Shown here: in pieces, positions 26,199 to 35,300 of the stretch
Position numbering within the stretch: position 1 is the first letter of the stretch
Layout: each line of letters opens with the position of its first letter
Assembly (NCBI RefSeq): GCF_030409605.1
Contig: NZ_JAUFQG010000004.1
Location: 558,001 to 622,000, forward strand
Reading direction: 5' to 3'
Length of the DNA: 64,000 nt
From: Simiduia curdlanivorans
Lineage (GTDB): Bacteria > Pseudomonadota > Gammaproteobacteria > Pseudomonadales > Cellvibrionaceae
Notes under the pieces: generated by a model
Databases searched by the model: none
What the model saw: only the letters and a program-made list of their open reading frames with translations
What the model was told of the DNA's origin: nothing
Program-made: the position numbers and the translations under genes

Positions 26199-27428
26199 AT
26201 GGCTAAGGTGTCTTTAGACAAGAGCAAAATCAAGTTCCTGCTACTTGAAGGCGTGCACCAATCTGCGGTTGATAAGTTAACCGAAGCCGGTTACACCAAT
26301 ATTGAGTACCACAAGACCGCCTTACCCGAAGACCAATTGTTAGAGAGTGTTAAAGACGCGCACTTCATTGGTTTGCGCTCGCGCACCCAATTAACCCGCG
26401 AAGTATTCGAGGCAGCCAACCGCTTGATTGCCGTCGGTTGCTTCTGTATTGGCACCAACCAAGTCGACCTCGACGCCGCACAAGAGCACGGTGTTGCCGT
26501 GTTTAACGCGCCTTACTCCAATACCCGCTCCGTTGCCGAATTGGTGATAGCGGAGGCGATTTTATTGCTGCGTGGCATTCCTGAAAAGAACGCCGTTTGC
26601 CATCGCGGTGGCTGGCAGAAATCGGCCGAGGGCTCGTTTGAGATTCGCGGTAAAACCCTGGGTATTGTCGGTTACGGCTCGATTGGCAGCCAAGTTAGCG
26701 TGCTGGCCGAATCCCTCGGCATGAAAGTCATCTTCTCCGATGTGGTGACCAAGCTACCGCTGGGCAACGCCGAGCAGTGCAAAGATTTAGACACTCTGCT
26801 GGCCAAGGCCGATATCGTCAGCCTGCACGTGCCCGAAACCGGTGCCACCAAAATGATGATGGGCGCGAAGCAAATCAAGCTGATGAAACCGGGTGCGATT
26901 CTGATCAACGCCTCGCGCGGTACGGTGGTGGATATTGACGCCCTAGCCGAAGCGCTGAAATCTGGCGCCCTTGCCGGTGCCGCCATCGATGTGTTCCCGG
27001 TTGAGCCTAAGGGCCCACAAGACGAATTTGTTTCACCACTGCGCGAGTTCGACAACGTCATCTTGACCCCACACATTGGCGGTTCAACTATCGAAGCCCA
27101 GGCCAATATTGGCGTAGAAGTAGCTGAGAAGCTGATCAAGTTCTCCGACAACGGCACCACCACCAGCTCGGTAAACTTCCCCGAAGTGGCCCTGTCGACC
27201 CATACCAATGTGCACCGCCTGCTGCACGTGCACCATAACGTACCGGGTGTTATGTCAGCCATTAACCGACTCTTCTCTGAAAACAACATCAATATCATTG
27301 GTCAGCACTTACAAACCAATGAAAAGGTGGGCTATGTGGTGATCGAGGTGGCGGCCAGCAACTCCGAAACAGCACTGGAAAAAGTACGCGAGGTTGAGGG
27401 GACTATCCGCTGCCGCGTCTTGTTCTAA
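26199..27428 (+). CDS. serA: D-3-phosphoglycerate dehydrogenase
   Basis: A 409-residue enzyme that oxidises 3-phosphoglycerate to 3-phosphohydroxypyruvate, the first step of serine synthesis. Visible are the RSRTQLTREV substrate loop, the NAD site LGIVGYGSIGSQVS, the catalytic His in LTPHIGGSTIEAQ, and a C-terminal ACT domain (VPGVMSAINRLFSENNINIIGQHLQT) that binds serine for feedback control. The length equals the E. coli short form with one ACT domain. AAGGTGA lies ahead of the ATG. A TATTAT at 26124-26129 preceded by TG is a possible -10 element. A strong terminator follows. Confidence 0.95.
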   Translation: MAKVSLDKSKIKFLLLEGVHQSAVDKLTEAGYTNIEYHKTALPEDQLLESVKDAHFIGLRSRTQLTREVFEAANRLIAVGCFCIGTNQVDLDAAQEHGVAVFNAPYSNTRSVAELVIAEAILLLRGIPEKNAVCHRGGWQKSAEGSFEIRGKTLGIVGYGSIGSQVSVLAESLGMKVIFSDVVTKLPLGNAEQCKDLDTLLAKADIVSLHVPETGATKMMMGAKQIKLMKPGAILINASRGTVVDIDALAEALKSGALAGAAIDVFPVEPKGPQDEFVSPLREFDNVILTPHIGGSTIEAQANIGVEVAEKLIKFSDNGTTTSSVNFPEVALSTHTNVHRLLHVHHNVPGVMSAINRLFSENNINIIGQHLQTNEKVGYVVIEVAASNSETALEKVREVEGTIRCRVLF

Positions 27429-27456
27429 GTGCTTAGCTGCAAGGCTCAACCCTTCA

Positions 27457-27481
27457 AAAAGCCGCGCAAGCGGCTTTTTTT
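27457..27481 (+). terminator. serA terminator
   Basis: AAAAGCCGC and GCGGCTTTT pair around a GCAA tetraloop (27457-27478) and run into seven T. It lies about 30 bases after the serA stop codon. Confidence 0.9.
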
Positions 27482-27553
27482 ATGGCGCATCTTTTTCATG
27501 CATTCCTTATTTTCACGCGCCGCTACACCGCGCCGCACCTTTAGGACGATACC

Positions 27554-28447
27554 GTGGTATTTACCCAAGAACAAAAGCTAGGCGTGGGCCTAGCCGCCGG
27601 CGCCTTTTTGCTATGGGGCTTGTTTCCCATTTTTCTCAAGGCGCTAAGCGTTATCGAACCGCTTGAGTTAGTTGCCCATCGAATCGCCTGGTCTTGGCTA
27701 TTTGTCACCTTGGCCATCACGGTGCTGAGACAATGGCCAAAACTGCTGGGGTTTTGCATACAGCCTAAAATGATGGCGGCGCTGTTACTGTCGACCTTAT
27801 TACTCGGCTTTAACTGGTTTCTGTTTGTGTATGCTGTAAACACCAACAAAGTGCTCGAAGCCAGCCTCGCCTACTACATCAACCCACTACTTAATATGGC
27901 CTTGGGTGGCGTGTTCCTAAGTGAGCGCTTACGCCCACTGCAATGGCTTGCTGTTGTTCTGGCCTGCACGGGGGTGGGTATAGAAATCGCGGTGTTCGGC
28001 TCTGTACCCTGGCTGGCCTTAGGCATGGCGAGCTCCTTCGCGCTTTACGGCCTGATTCGAAAATTAGCGCCCATCGACAGCCTCAATGGCATGATGATCG
28101 AGTGTAGCTACCTGCTGCTCCCGGCTTTGGCCTACCTATGGCTGTTTGGCCAAGAGACACTCACCCAGCTGGAGCTCAAGCACTGGTATCTGCTACTTGT
28201 GTTCGGGCCGGTGAGCACCGTGCCGCTGATGATGTTCGCCTCGGCGACGCGCAAGATCCAATACACCACCATCGGCTTTTTACAATACATAGGGCCAACG
28301 CTCATGTTCTTCCTCGCGGTGATGCTCTATGACGAGCGCTTCGGCCCAGCCAAAACCGTGACCTTTAGCTTTATCTGGCTAGGTGTTTTGTGTTTCAGTG
28401 CCGACGCCCTGTACAAGCGATCTCGCTCGGGGTCAGCTCAAGCTTGA
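27554..28447 (+). CDS. rarD: EamA family permease RarD
   Basis: A 297-residue inner-membrane protein with about ten hydrophobic helices in two EamA repeats. The opening GVGLAAGAFLLWGLFPIFLKAL, ELVAHRIAWS, FNWFLFVYAVNTNKVLEASLAYYINPL and FLQYIGPTLMFFLAV are typical of RarD (chloramphenicol-sensitive family). It is thought to be a small-metabolite exporter; the substrate is not known. The start GTG 27554 is preceded by TAGGAC. The -35 of the downstream SPFH promoter overlaps its stop codon. Confidence 0.9.
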   Translation: MVFTQEQKLGVGLAAGAFLLWGLFPIFLKALSVIEPLELVAHRIAWSWLFVTLAITVLRQWPKLLGFCIQPKMMAALLLSTLLLGFNWFLFVYAVNTNKVLEASLAYYINPLLNMALGGVFLSERLRPLQWLAVVLACTGVGIEIAVFGSVPWLALGMASSFALYGLIRKLAPIDSLNGMMIECSYLLLPALAYLWLFGQETLTQLELKHWYLLLVFGPVSTVPLMMFASATRKIQYTTIGFLQYIGPTLMFFLAVMLYDERFGPAKTVTFSFIWLGVLCFSADALYKRSRSGSAQA

Positions 28448-28489
28448 CAATCGCCGCAAAAGAAACATACTGATATCACAATGATATCA
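28444..28489 (+). promoter_or_regulatory. promoter with two TGATATCA operators for the SPFH-Arc unit
   Basis: A perfect -35, TTGACA (28444-28449), is followed after 16 bases by CATACT (28466-28471, four of six in -10). Two perfect 8-base palindromes, TGATATCA at 28471-28478 and 28482-28489, begin at the -10 and cover the expected transcript start, spaced 11 bases, one helical turn. This is the place for a repressor; the Arc-like protein encoded by the same unit is the natural candidate. A GGAG at 28500 then serves the SPFH start. Confidence 0.65.
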
Positions 28490-28511
28490 ATTTTGTTTTT
28501 GGAGTTTTGCC

Positions 28512-29369
28512 ATGCATACGGAAATTGACGGTAAAAGCCGATCCGGCTATTTGATGATTTTGGTGTTGCTTGCGTTTCAGGGCATGGGGGTTTTCCTCAT
28601 TATTACTGGGCCTATGCCAGTTAAGCTGCTGGCGTTGCTGGAATCTATTGTGGTCTTTATCTGCTGGTTCGGCCTGTACATGGTGCACCCCAATCAAGGC
28701 AAGGTACTGCAGCTATTCGGCAACTACAAAGGCACAGATCGCAGCCCCGGCCTCCGTTGGAATAACCCGCTCTATAGCAAGCGCGCGGTCAGTTTGCGGG
28801 TGCGCAACTTCGAAAGCGGCCGATTGAAAGTGAACGATGCCAACGGCAACCCCATCGAGATTGCCGCGGTAATCGTTTGGCGCGTGGTAGACACCGCCGA
28901 AGCGGTATTCGAAGTCGATGACTACGAGCACTATGTCACCATCCAGAGCGAGGCCGCGCTGCGCAATCTCACCACCAGTTATCCCTATGAGCACGATGAA
29001 GACGACCACCGCTTAACCCTGCGCGGTCACTCCAGTGCCATTGCCGAGAAGTTGCGCACCGAGGTGCAAGAACGCCTCGGCAAAGCCGGCGTCGACGTGC
29101 TCGAGGCGCGCTTATCGCATCTCGCCTATGCCCCGGAGATTGCCCAAGCCATGCTCCAGCGCCAACAGGCCAGCGCCATACTGGCGGCGCGCCGGCTCAT
29201 CGTTAAAGGCGCGGTGGGTATGGTTAAAGATGCCATCGAGCAGCTCAGCGCCGAGCAGGTGGTCGAGCTAGATGACGAACGCAAAGCCGCCATGGTGAGC
29301 AATCTACTCGTGGTGCTGTGCGGAGAGCACAACGCGCAGCCAATACTGAATGCGGGCTCGCTCTACTAA
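28512..29369 (+). CDS. SPFH/band-7 domain protein
   Basis: A 285-residue protein with two N-terminal membrane helices (about 13-33 and 38-58), then an SPFH domain (about 60-230): [47 protein letters not shown], and the helical end [29 protein letters not shown], as in HflK/C and stomatin-like proteins. It lacks the long coiled coil of the flotillin at 13482-15377, so it belongs to a different SPFH branch. It is followed after 75 bases by an Arc-like gene, a pairing often seen with this SPFH type. A membrane-quality or stress role is inference. Confidence 0.87.
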   Translation: MHTEIDGKSRSGYLMILVLLAFQGMGVFLIITGPMPVKLLALLESIVVFICWFGLYMVHPNQGKVLQLFGNYKGTDRSPGLRWNNPLYSKRAVSLRVRNFESGRLKVNDANGNPIEIAAVIVWRVVDTAEAVFEVDDYEHYVTIQSEAALRNLTTSYPYEHDEDDHRLTLRGHSSAIAEKLRTEVQERLGKAGVDVLEARLSHLAYAPEIAQAMLQRQQASAILAARRLIVKGAVGMVKDAIEQLSAEQVVELDDERKAAMVSNLLVVLCGEHNAQPILNAGSLY

Positions 29370-29444
29370 TTTAGGTGCAAGCGCTAACCGCTAATTCTTA
29401 GACCGATGGGCGCCCCAAGCGCCCAGTTTAAATAAGGGACAGTT

Positions 29445-29648
29445 GTGGCCAAAAAAGCCTATCCGCTTCGCATTAATGAATCCGTTATCAATGCTATGCA
29501 GCGTTGGGCGGATGACGATTTGCGCAGCCTAAATGCTCAAATTGAGTATGTGTTAAGGGAAGCACTGGTTAAGAGCGGCCGTGTGAAACTGGTGCAATCG
29601 GTCGTCACCGAGCTCGAGCCGATTGAGCCCAACCAAACACCTGAATAA
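29445..29648 (+). CDS. Arc-family ribbon-helix-helix DNA-binding protein
   Basis: A 67-residue protein starting with GTG, preceded by AAGGGA. KAYPLRIN is the DNA-contacting strand, ESVINAMQRWADDD and SLNAQIEYVLREALVKSGR are the two helices of a ribbon-helix-helix dimer. The tail is acidic and proline-containing. No toxin gene is found beside it; the co-transcribed partner is the SPFH gene, so it probably regulates this unit via the paired TGATATCA sites instead of being part of a toxin-antitoxin pair. Confidence 0.82.
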   Translation: MAKKAYPLRINESVINAMQRWADDDLRSLNAQIEYVLREALVKSGRVKLVQSVVTELEPIEPNQTPE

Positions 29649-29840
29649 ACACCCTTAGCCTTAAGCCCCATGCCCCTTCCAGCTCTGCCCGCGCGCTTGA
29701 TAATCGGTTACCGATACTGTTCTGCTACATAAAACAACGCTCACTCATGTGGCTAGGCAAGCCTTTAAGCGACGATCTAAGGCTGAGTCACACAACCTAA
29801 AACAAAATTTTATGTCGCTAAGTTATTGATTTATAGTGAG

Positions 29841-29878
29841 TGTCAGGTTTTTGTCGGGTTCGAGGCGTGGTTGTCGGG
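29841..29878 (+). promoter_or_regulatory. TGTCRGG repeats upstream of the XRE/2TM gene
   Basis: TGTCAGG (29841-29847) and two copies of TGTCGGG (29852-29858 and 29872-29878, each preceded by T) run in the same direction with starts 11 and 20 bases apart, matching one and two helical turns. A TATAGT at 29832-29837 could be a -10 box, which would place the repeats just downstream of the transcript start. They may be binding sites for the encoded XRE protein. Confidence 0.35.
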
Positions 29879-29919
29879 ATAGGGGTTTCACTAGTCTGGC
29901 CACACAGCAAGGAGGACAC

Positions 29920-30408
29920 ATGATTATCAGGAAACTACGTTTACAAAAGGGCTGGTCGCAGGAGCAGCTCGCCGAACTCTCCGGCCTTTCCGTGCGCACC
30001 ATACAGCGCATCGAAAGAGGCCAGTCAGCCGGGCTTGAAACACTGAAATCCCTCGCTGCTGTATTTAACGTTGAACTATCAACCTTACAGCCAGAGGTAA
30101 CACCTATGTCAGAATCCAGCGACACCAAAATAACGCCCTCGCTCTCGACAGACGAGCGAGATGCGATCGAATATGTACGGGACTTAAAAGGTTTCTATTC
30201 GAATTTAACCACCTATATTTTAGTAATTGGCTTCCTATTCTTCATCAATCTCACCACCAGCCCCGGCAATATTTGGGCTTGGTGGCCGGCCTTGGGTTGG
30301 GGTATCGGCATTGTGGTGCACGCGCTTAACGTATTCGAAGTGAGCGATATGTTTGGTGCCGATTGGGAGCGGAAGCAGGTCGAGAAACGCCTCGGCCGTA
30401 AACTTTAA
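29920..30408 (+). CDS. XRE-type helix-turn-helix protein with 2TM domain
   Basis: A 162-residue membrane-linked regulator. Residues 1-58 are an XRE helix-turn-helix (WSQEQLAELSGLSVRTIQRIERG), then an acidic linker and the 2TM domain (about 85-155: AIEYVRDLKGFYSNLTTYILVIGFLFFIN, then WWPALGWGIGIVVHALNVF, ending in DWERKQVEKRL). The 2TM domain is typically fused to signalling domains and may sense the membrane. The start is fixed by AAGGAGGACAC before ATG 29920; the longer frame upstream lacks a site. A second SPFH locus directly upstream makes a membrane-stress function plausible. Confidence 0.87.
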   Translation: MIIRKLRLQKGWSQEQLAELSGLSVRTIQRIERGQSAGLETLKSLAAVFNVELSTLQPEVTPMSESSDTKITPSLSTDERDAIEYVRDLKGFYSNLTTYILVIGFLFFINLTTSPGNIWAWWPALGWGIGIVVHALNVFEVSDMFGADWERKQVEKRLGRKL

Positions 30409-30447
30409 CTAACGCCTTGCGAACAGCCTAAAAGCTTGGAGATCGCA

Positions 30448-30810
30448 ATGAACGAACATGAAAAACTCAACTATGTGGAGTGGCCGGCGGCCAATATCGC
30501 CGCCACCAAGCAGTTTTTTGAAGCGGCTTTTGATTGGCAATTTACCGATTACGGGCCGGATTACGCGGCCTTTAATCATCAAGGCCTCGAGGGTGGGTTT
30601 TACGCGGCGCCACTACATTCCCGCTCAGACCGGGGTGGCGCTTTGCTGGTTTTCTTCAGCGATGACTTAGAGCAAACCTTGGCCAAAGTGGAGCGCCATG
30701 GCGGCCAGGTATGCAAGCCAATTTTTGACTTCCCCAGCGGCAGGCGCTTTCACTTTCTCGAGCCGAGTGGCAATGAATTAGCGGTGTGGTCAGACAAAGC
30801 GGGAGGGTAA
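30448..30810 (+). CDS. VOC family protein (glyoxalase/bleomycin-resistance fold)
   Basis: A 120-residue single-module protein of the vicinal oxygen chelate fold. It begins LNYVEWPAANIAATKQFFEAAFDWQFTDYGPDYAAF, typical of the small VOC proteins, and ends FHFLEPSGNELAVWSD with the metal-ligand Glu. Its substrate is unknown. TTGGAG precedes ATG 30448; the upstream ATG in the same frame gives four extra residues without a site. It is separate from the chp operon, which converges on it. Confidence 0.82.
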   Translation: MNEHEKLNYVEWPAANIAATKQFFEAAFDWQFTDYGPDYAAFNHQGLEGGFYAAPLHSRSDRGGALLVFFSDDLEQTLAKVERHGGQVCKPIFDFPSGRRFHFLEPSGNELAVWSDKAGG

Positions 30811-30905
30811 AACCAACCATCGAACGATTAAAAGCGATGAGCCCGAGTTAATATATCGATGGTTATATTTGGCCGGTTTTGCGCCACTGGGTTAACGCGA
30901 CCAAA

Positions 30906-31400
30906 TTAAATGGCGCCGCCGTTTCGGCGGTAATCCAAAATTACCTGCTCCAGCGCCCCCACGTCGGGAATGGAGCAGATCTCACCTTCTAGGTCGACGC
31001 GGATACGCTCGAATGGCATCGTCTGCACGCCTTCTACTTCATGGATGATACTGGCCAACACGCGACTCAAGCGCGGAATACCCTGGGTCTGAATGGCAAA
31101 AAAAGGCAAATCGTCGTTAACGCCGGTATTATTAAAAACGGCGATACGGGTGCGTGGGCCAATGTCGCCAATGGCTTCGCCGCGCAGCGCTTCCAATGAA
31201 ATCAACGGCAGTTTTTGCTTGCGCCATTCAAAAACCCCTAACAGCCACTCGGGCGCATCGGCAACGAGTTCGGGACGAGCATAGGGAACAATTTCCGCAA
31301 TTGAAACGGTAGGCGCTAGCATCGCATGCTCGCTCATGGGCAAGATAAGGCTTGGGATATCCATGGCCATTTGATTTTCGATGGCTGCTTTTGCTTTCAT
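30906..31400 (-). CDS. chpC: CheW-like protein of the Pil-Chp system
   Basis: A 164-residue CheW-domain protein, last gene of the Pil-Chp operon. It has the strand pattern of CheW with APTVSIAEIVPYARP, a central EWLLGVFEWRKQKLPLISLE (the conserved W-R-x-x-P-L-I turn) and a last strand DLEGEICSIPDVGAL. It would couple receptor input to the ChpA kinase as a second adaptor beside PilI. In Pseudomonas the same order (chpA, chpB, chpC) occurs. It ends the operon here; chpD and chpE are absent and the neighbour is a convergent VOC gene. Confidence 0.85.
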   Translation of the reverse strand: MKAKAAIENQMAMDIPSLILPMSEHAMLAPTVSIAEIVPYARPELVADAPEWLLGVFEWRKQKLPLISLEALRGEAIGDIGPRTRIAVFNNTGVNDDLPFFAIQTQGIPRLSRVLASIIHEVEGVQTMPFERIRVDLEGEICSIPDVGALEQVILDYRRNGGAI

Positions 31401-31449
31401 ATTTTTGCCTGAGTTCTATTAAATGCACCCTACCCGGGTAAAACCAATC

Positions 31450-32358
31450 CTACTGCCTTAACGATAGCTGTTTACGAGCGACAAACTCAGCGGCCAAGGC
31501 CTTAGGATCGCCCTCAAAGCTCACCACACCGGTGCCGCGCACTTCGTCGGGCATACTCGACACGGTGCAGCTAATCGCCGACTGCGCCCAAACTGTACCA
31601 CCTTGTTGACGCATGAGGCGAACCGCCGCCTTGCCATCATCGCCCATGCCGGTAAACACAATAACACCGGACTTGGCACCGTATATTGACGCTACGTTTG
31701 CGACTATCTGATTGATAGCCGGTTTATAGCTACCAGACCAAGGCTTCGGGTTTACCACGAGCGATCCGTTCGCCTGAACCTCCGCCTGCTCATCTGGCCT
31801 TATAATCAATACTTGATTGTTCGCAATCACAGCGCCATTCACGGCCAAAATCGCCGAAAACTTTGTGCCCTTGCTGATTGCCTGAGCAAGGTTGACATCA
31901 AAACCTTGATCAATGTGTTGCGCGTAAATAAACGCGATATTCAGACCTAAAGGCAACTCGCTTAAAAATAACTTCACCGCCGCGGGCCCGCCGGTTGACG
32001 CGGCTAATACCCATACCTCATCCGGCACTTCGACCCTACTTGCCACATTCACCATGCCTGGGATTTGACGCAACTTACTCGACACTCGCCGGTGCCAATT
32101 AGCATCTTGCACAAACTGGCCATCGTCAAAAATCACTGGTACATCAAGGCTTTTCAGCCAATCTTCAGCGGCCGGATTTTCGCCCTCGCCATCGAGAACA
32201 ACCACCCAAGCATCGGCAATAATGGCATCGATATTTTCGCGCTTATTGCAGTCCAGAACAGCGCTAACCAGATAACCTTGCTCAACAATGACCTTATTGT
32301 AAATTCCTTTCAAATCGGGACATTCCAACAACAACCCGATTCGTAATTGATCTTTCAA
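31450..32358 (-). CDS. chpB: CheB-type methylesterase
   Basis: A 302-residue protein with an N-terminal receiver-like half that lacks a clear acidic phosphorylation pocket and a C-terminal CheB catalytic domain. The triad is visible: Ser121 in AASTGGP, His148 in IYAQHID and Asp240 in TGMGDDG. It would remove methyl groups from PilJ, opposing PilK. The receiver domain (about 1-100) looks degenerate (VVVLDGEGENP in place of the normal LLDxxMP). It is translated between chpA and chpC. Confidence 0.85.
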   Translation of the reverse strand: MKDQLRIGLLLECPDLKGIYNKVIVEQGYLVSAVLDCNKRENIDAIIADAWVVVLDGEGENPAAEDWLKSLDVPVIFDDGQFVQDANWHRRVSSKLRQIPGMVNVASRVEVPDEVWVLAASTGGPAAVKLFLSELPLGLNIAFIYAQHIDQGFDVNLAQAISKGTKFSAILAVNGAVIANNQVLIIRPDEQAEVQANGSLVVNPKPWSGSYKPAINQIVANVASIYGAKSGVIVFTGMGDDGKAAVRLMRQQGGTVWAQSAISCTVSSMPDEVRGTGVVSFEGDPKALAAEFVARKQLSLRQ

Positions 32359-32397
32359 ACTGACTCTTCCTTGAATCCACTGTCACGCGCTGGTGAG

Positions 32398-35300
32398 TTA
32401 GTGTTGATTCTCACCACTCAACTCGCGAATATTGGCCAACAGGCCATCCTCTTGATAGGGTTTACCCATATATTTATTGACCCCCAAACTAAAGGCGCGC
32501 TCGCGGTGTTTATCACCAGTGCGCGAGGTGATCATAATGATGGGAATGTGCTTCAAGCGACTGGTCGAGCGAATATTTTTCGCAACTTCGAAGCCATCCA
32601 TGCGCGGCATTTCAATATCCAGCAACATCACATCGGGGATAACATCTTGTAAAATCCTCAACGCATCGGCGCCATCTTTTGCGGTAATCACGTTATAGCC
32701 TTCGCGCTCCAGGAACCGGCTGGTTACTTTACGCACCGTTACCGAGTCATCCACCACCATGACTAGGCGCGCAGAATCCTCCTCGTCTACCGACGATGGT
32801 GCGTTTAACAACTGCGCCTGTGTAAGACTAAGCGCCGCCTCCTTACGAATCATGGCGTGTAGATCCAAAATCACCACAACACTACCATCACCCATAACCG
32901 TGGCACCGGATAAACCTTGCACGGTGCTGAATTGGTGGCCCAAGGTCTTTACCACAATTTCCCGGCTACCCATTAGCGTATCAACTTGCAAGGCCACCGC
33001 GTGTTCAGAGCTGCGCACCAAGATTACCGGTAGCGGCAATGCATGGCCTTCTAACTTAGGCCTTAGATCTTTATTAAGCATATTACCCAAATAGCGCACG
33101 CGATAATTTTCGCCGGCGTATTCAAAGCGCGCATCTGCGTCTTGATAATAATGCTCCAACTCGAATGGGCTGACGCGCACAATACCTTCAATAGTATTCA
33201 ACGGGATAGCGTAGCGGTCGTCGCCGATTAACACCATCAAGGCGCGGTTTACCGATACCGTAAACGGCAAGCGAATAACGAACTCTGTGCCCTCGCCATA
33301 GCGCGAGTCGATATACATCGCACCGCCTAGCTGTTTAATCTCCGAGTGCACCACGTCCATGCCGACGCCGCGACCGGAAATTTGTGTGACCTTCTCGGCG
33401 GTAGTAAAACCCGCAGACAAAATAAACTGCATGATTTCCTGATCGCTTAACTTTGCATCCGCCGCCATTAAACCGCGCTCGATGGCCTTAGCTTTTACCC
33501 GATCAAGATTAATGCCCCGACCATCGTCAGCTAACCGCAGTACCACGTCGCCACCTTCGCGACCCAAGCTTAAAACAATCCGTCCTTCGCTATCTTTGCC
33601 TGCTGCCTGACGGCCAGCGGCATCTTCAATCCCGTGATCCACTGCATTGCGCAGCATATGCTCTAAAGGCGCAACCATGCGCTCCAACACCGAGCGATCC
33701 ATTTCGCCTTCGGCGTTATCCAGTTCGAAACTTACTTGTTTATCTAGCTCCGTGGCGACCTGGCGTACAATACGGCGCAGCCTTGGCACCAAGCGTGAAA
33801 ATGGCACCATGCGCGAGCGCATGAGGCCCTCTTGCAAATCGGTATTAATGCGCGACTGCTGCAATAAAAGCGTTTCGGCGTCACGGGTTTTATCGGTCAG
33901 CGTGCTCTTCAAATCCAGCAAGTCCGACGCCGACTCGATCAAAGACTTTGAGAGCTGTTGCAACTGCGAGTAGCGATCCATTTCTAGCGGATCGAAATCT
34001 TCCGTATCTTGCAATTGTTCTTGACGGAAAATAATTTGCGCTTCGGTTTCAATATCTAAGCGGCGTAACTGTTCCTGCAAACGCGAAATGGTGGATTCCA
34101 TTTCGTCAATGGCAACGCCAATCTCACTAACCTGCTCTTCCATTCGACCGCGCGAGATAGATGTTTCACCGGCGAGGTTTACGAGGTCTTCCAGCAGATC
34201 CGCGGATATTTTTACCACTTCCTGAGGTTGATTGCGCTTAACGGCTAGCTGCGCTGCAGCCCTGCTCTGCTTGCTTGCCTCTTTCGACTTAGTGCCGGCC
34301 ACCGAGGGCGCCGGTGCGCGAGGATTAAACGGGATAACATCCGCAGAGGTATAAGATTTATGCGGCACGACTTGCTGGCTAGGTTGTTGTGCCGGTTTTG
34401 GCTCAACCCTATCTGCAACAACTTGTGGCGGCTCCGCATCTGCGGCTTGATCGTCTTCATCATTAGCTGAGGGCTGTGTCGCAGCCGCGGCGCTCTCTTC
34501 CGCCGCGCCCAGTGACGACAAATCGGTTTTTGCCGATTTATCGATGGCACGCATAGCTTCGGCTAGGCCTTCGGGCTCATAGCTTTGTACCGCGACCCTG
34601 ACCTTCTCAGTGCCATTTAACAAGAGATCTTGATACTGATGCATTACCTCAAACAGCTGTGCGTCAACTTCAACACCGTTGTTTTCTCTGCCTATTAAGT
34701 AGGTTTCGAACTCATGAGAAATATCACCCAAGCCTGTGAGACCAGCCAGACGAGCACCACCTTTTAAGGTGTGCAGGATTCGCTTCAGCTCATCTAAATA
34801 GGTACTGCTGGCCCAATCTTCAGACCATCCATTAATAGCGTGATCCGTTTCTTCGAGTAGTTCATCCGCTTCTTCCAGAAAAATTTCAAAAATTTCCGGA
34901 TCAATTTCTTCTTCGGCAATATCCGAGTCGTGCTCTTCAATAGTTACTGAAACACTGGGTGAATCTGCTTCTGCTTCTGCTTCTGCTTCTGCTTCTGCTT
35001 CTGCTTCCAGTATATTTAACCCGGTATCTTCTGTTTCAATAACTTGGTCATAGCTTTCAATAATAAACGGGGTAGGATCGTCTTCGGCTTCCAGCTCGAC
35101 ATCCTGAACATCAGGCAGGGAAAGCTCTAATTCCTCGGGTTCGATAACAGAGTCGTTCGAAGAATAATCTAAGCTGATGTCTGCTTCGCTTTCTGGCTCG
35201 GCTTCCAGCGCTTCCGAAGGCAGCGTAAAAACAATGTCTTCTTCCGATTCTTCCGGCAAAAGATCAGCGGGAATTTCACCCTCCAGCTCAATCGGTGCCA

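Noticed and set aside
29445..29648. Antitoxin of a toxin-antitoxin pair
   Set aside because: No toxin-like gene overlaps or adjoins; the SPFH gene is the only co-directional partner.
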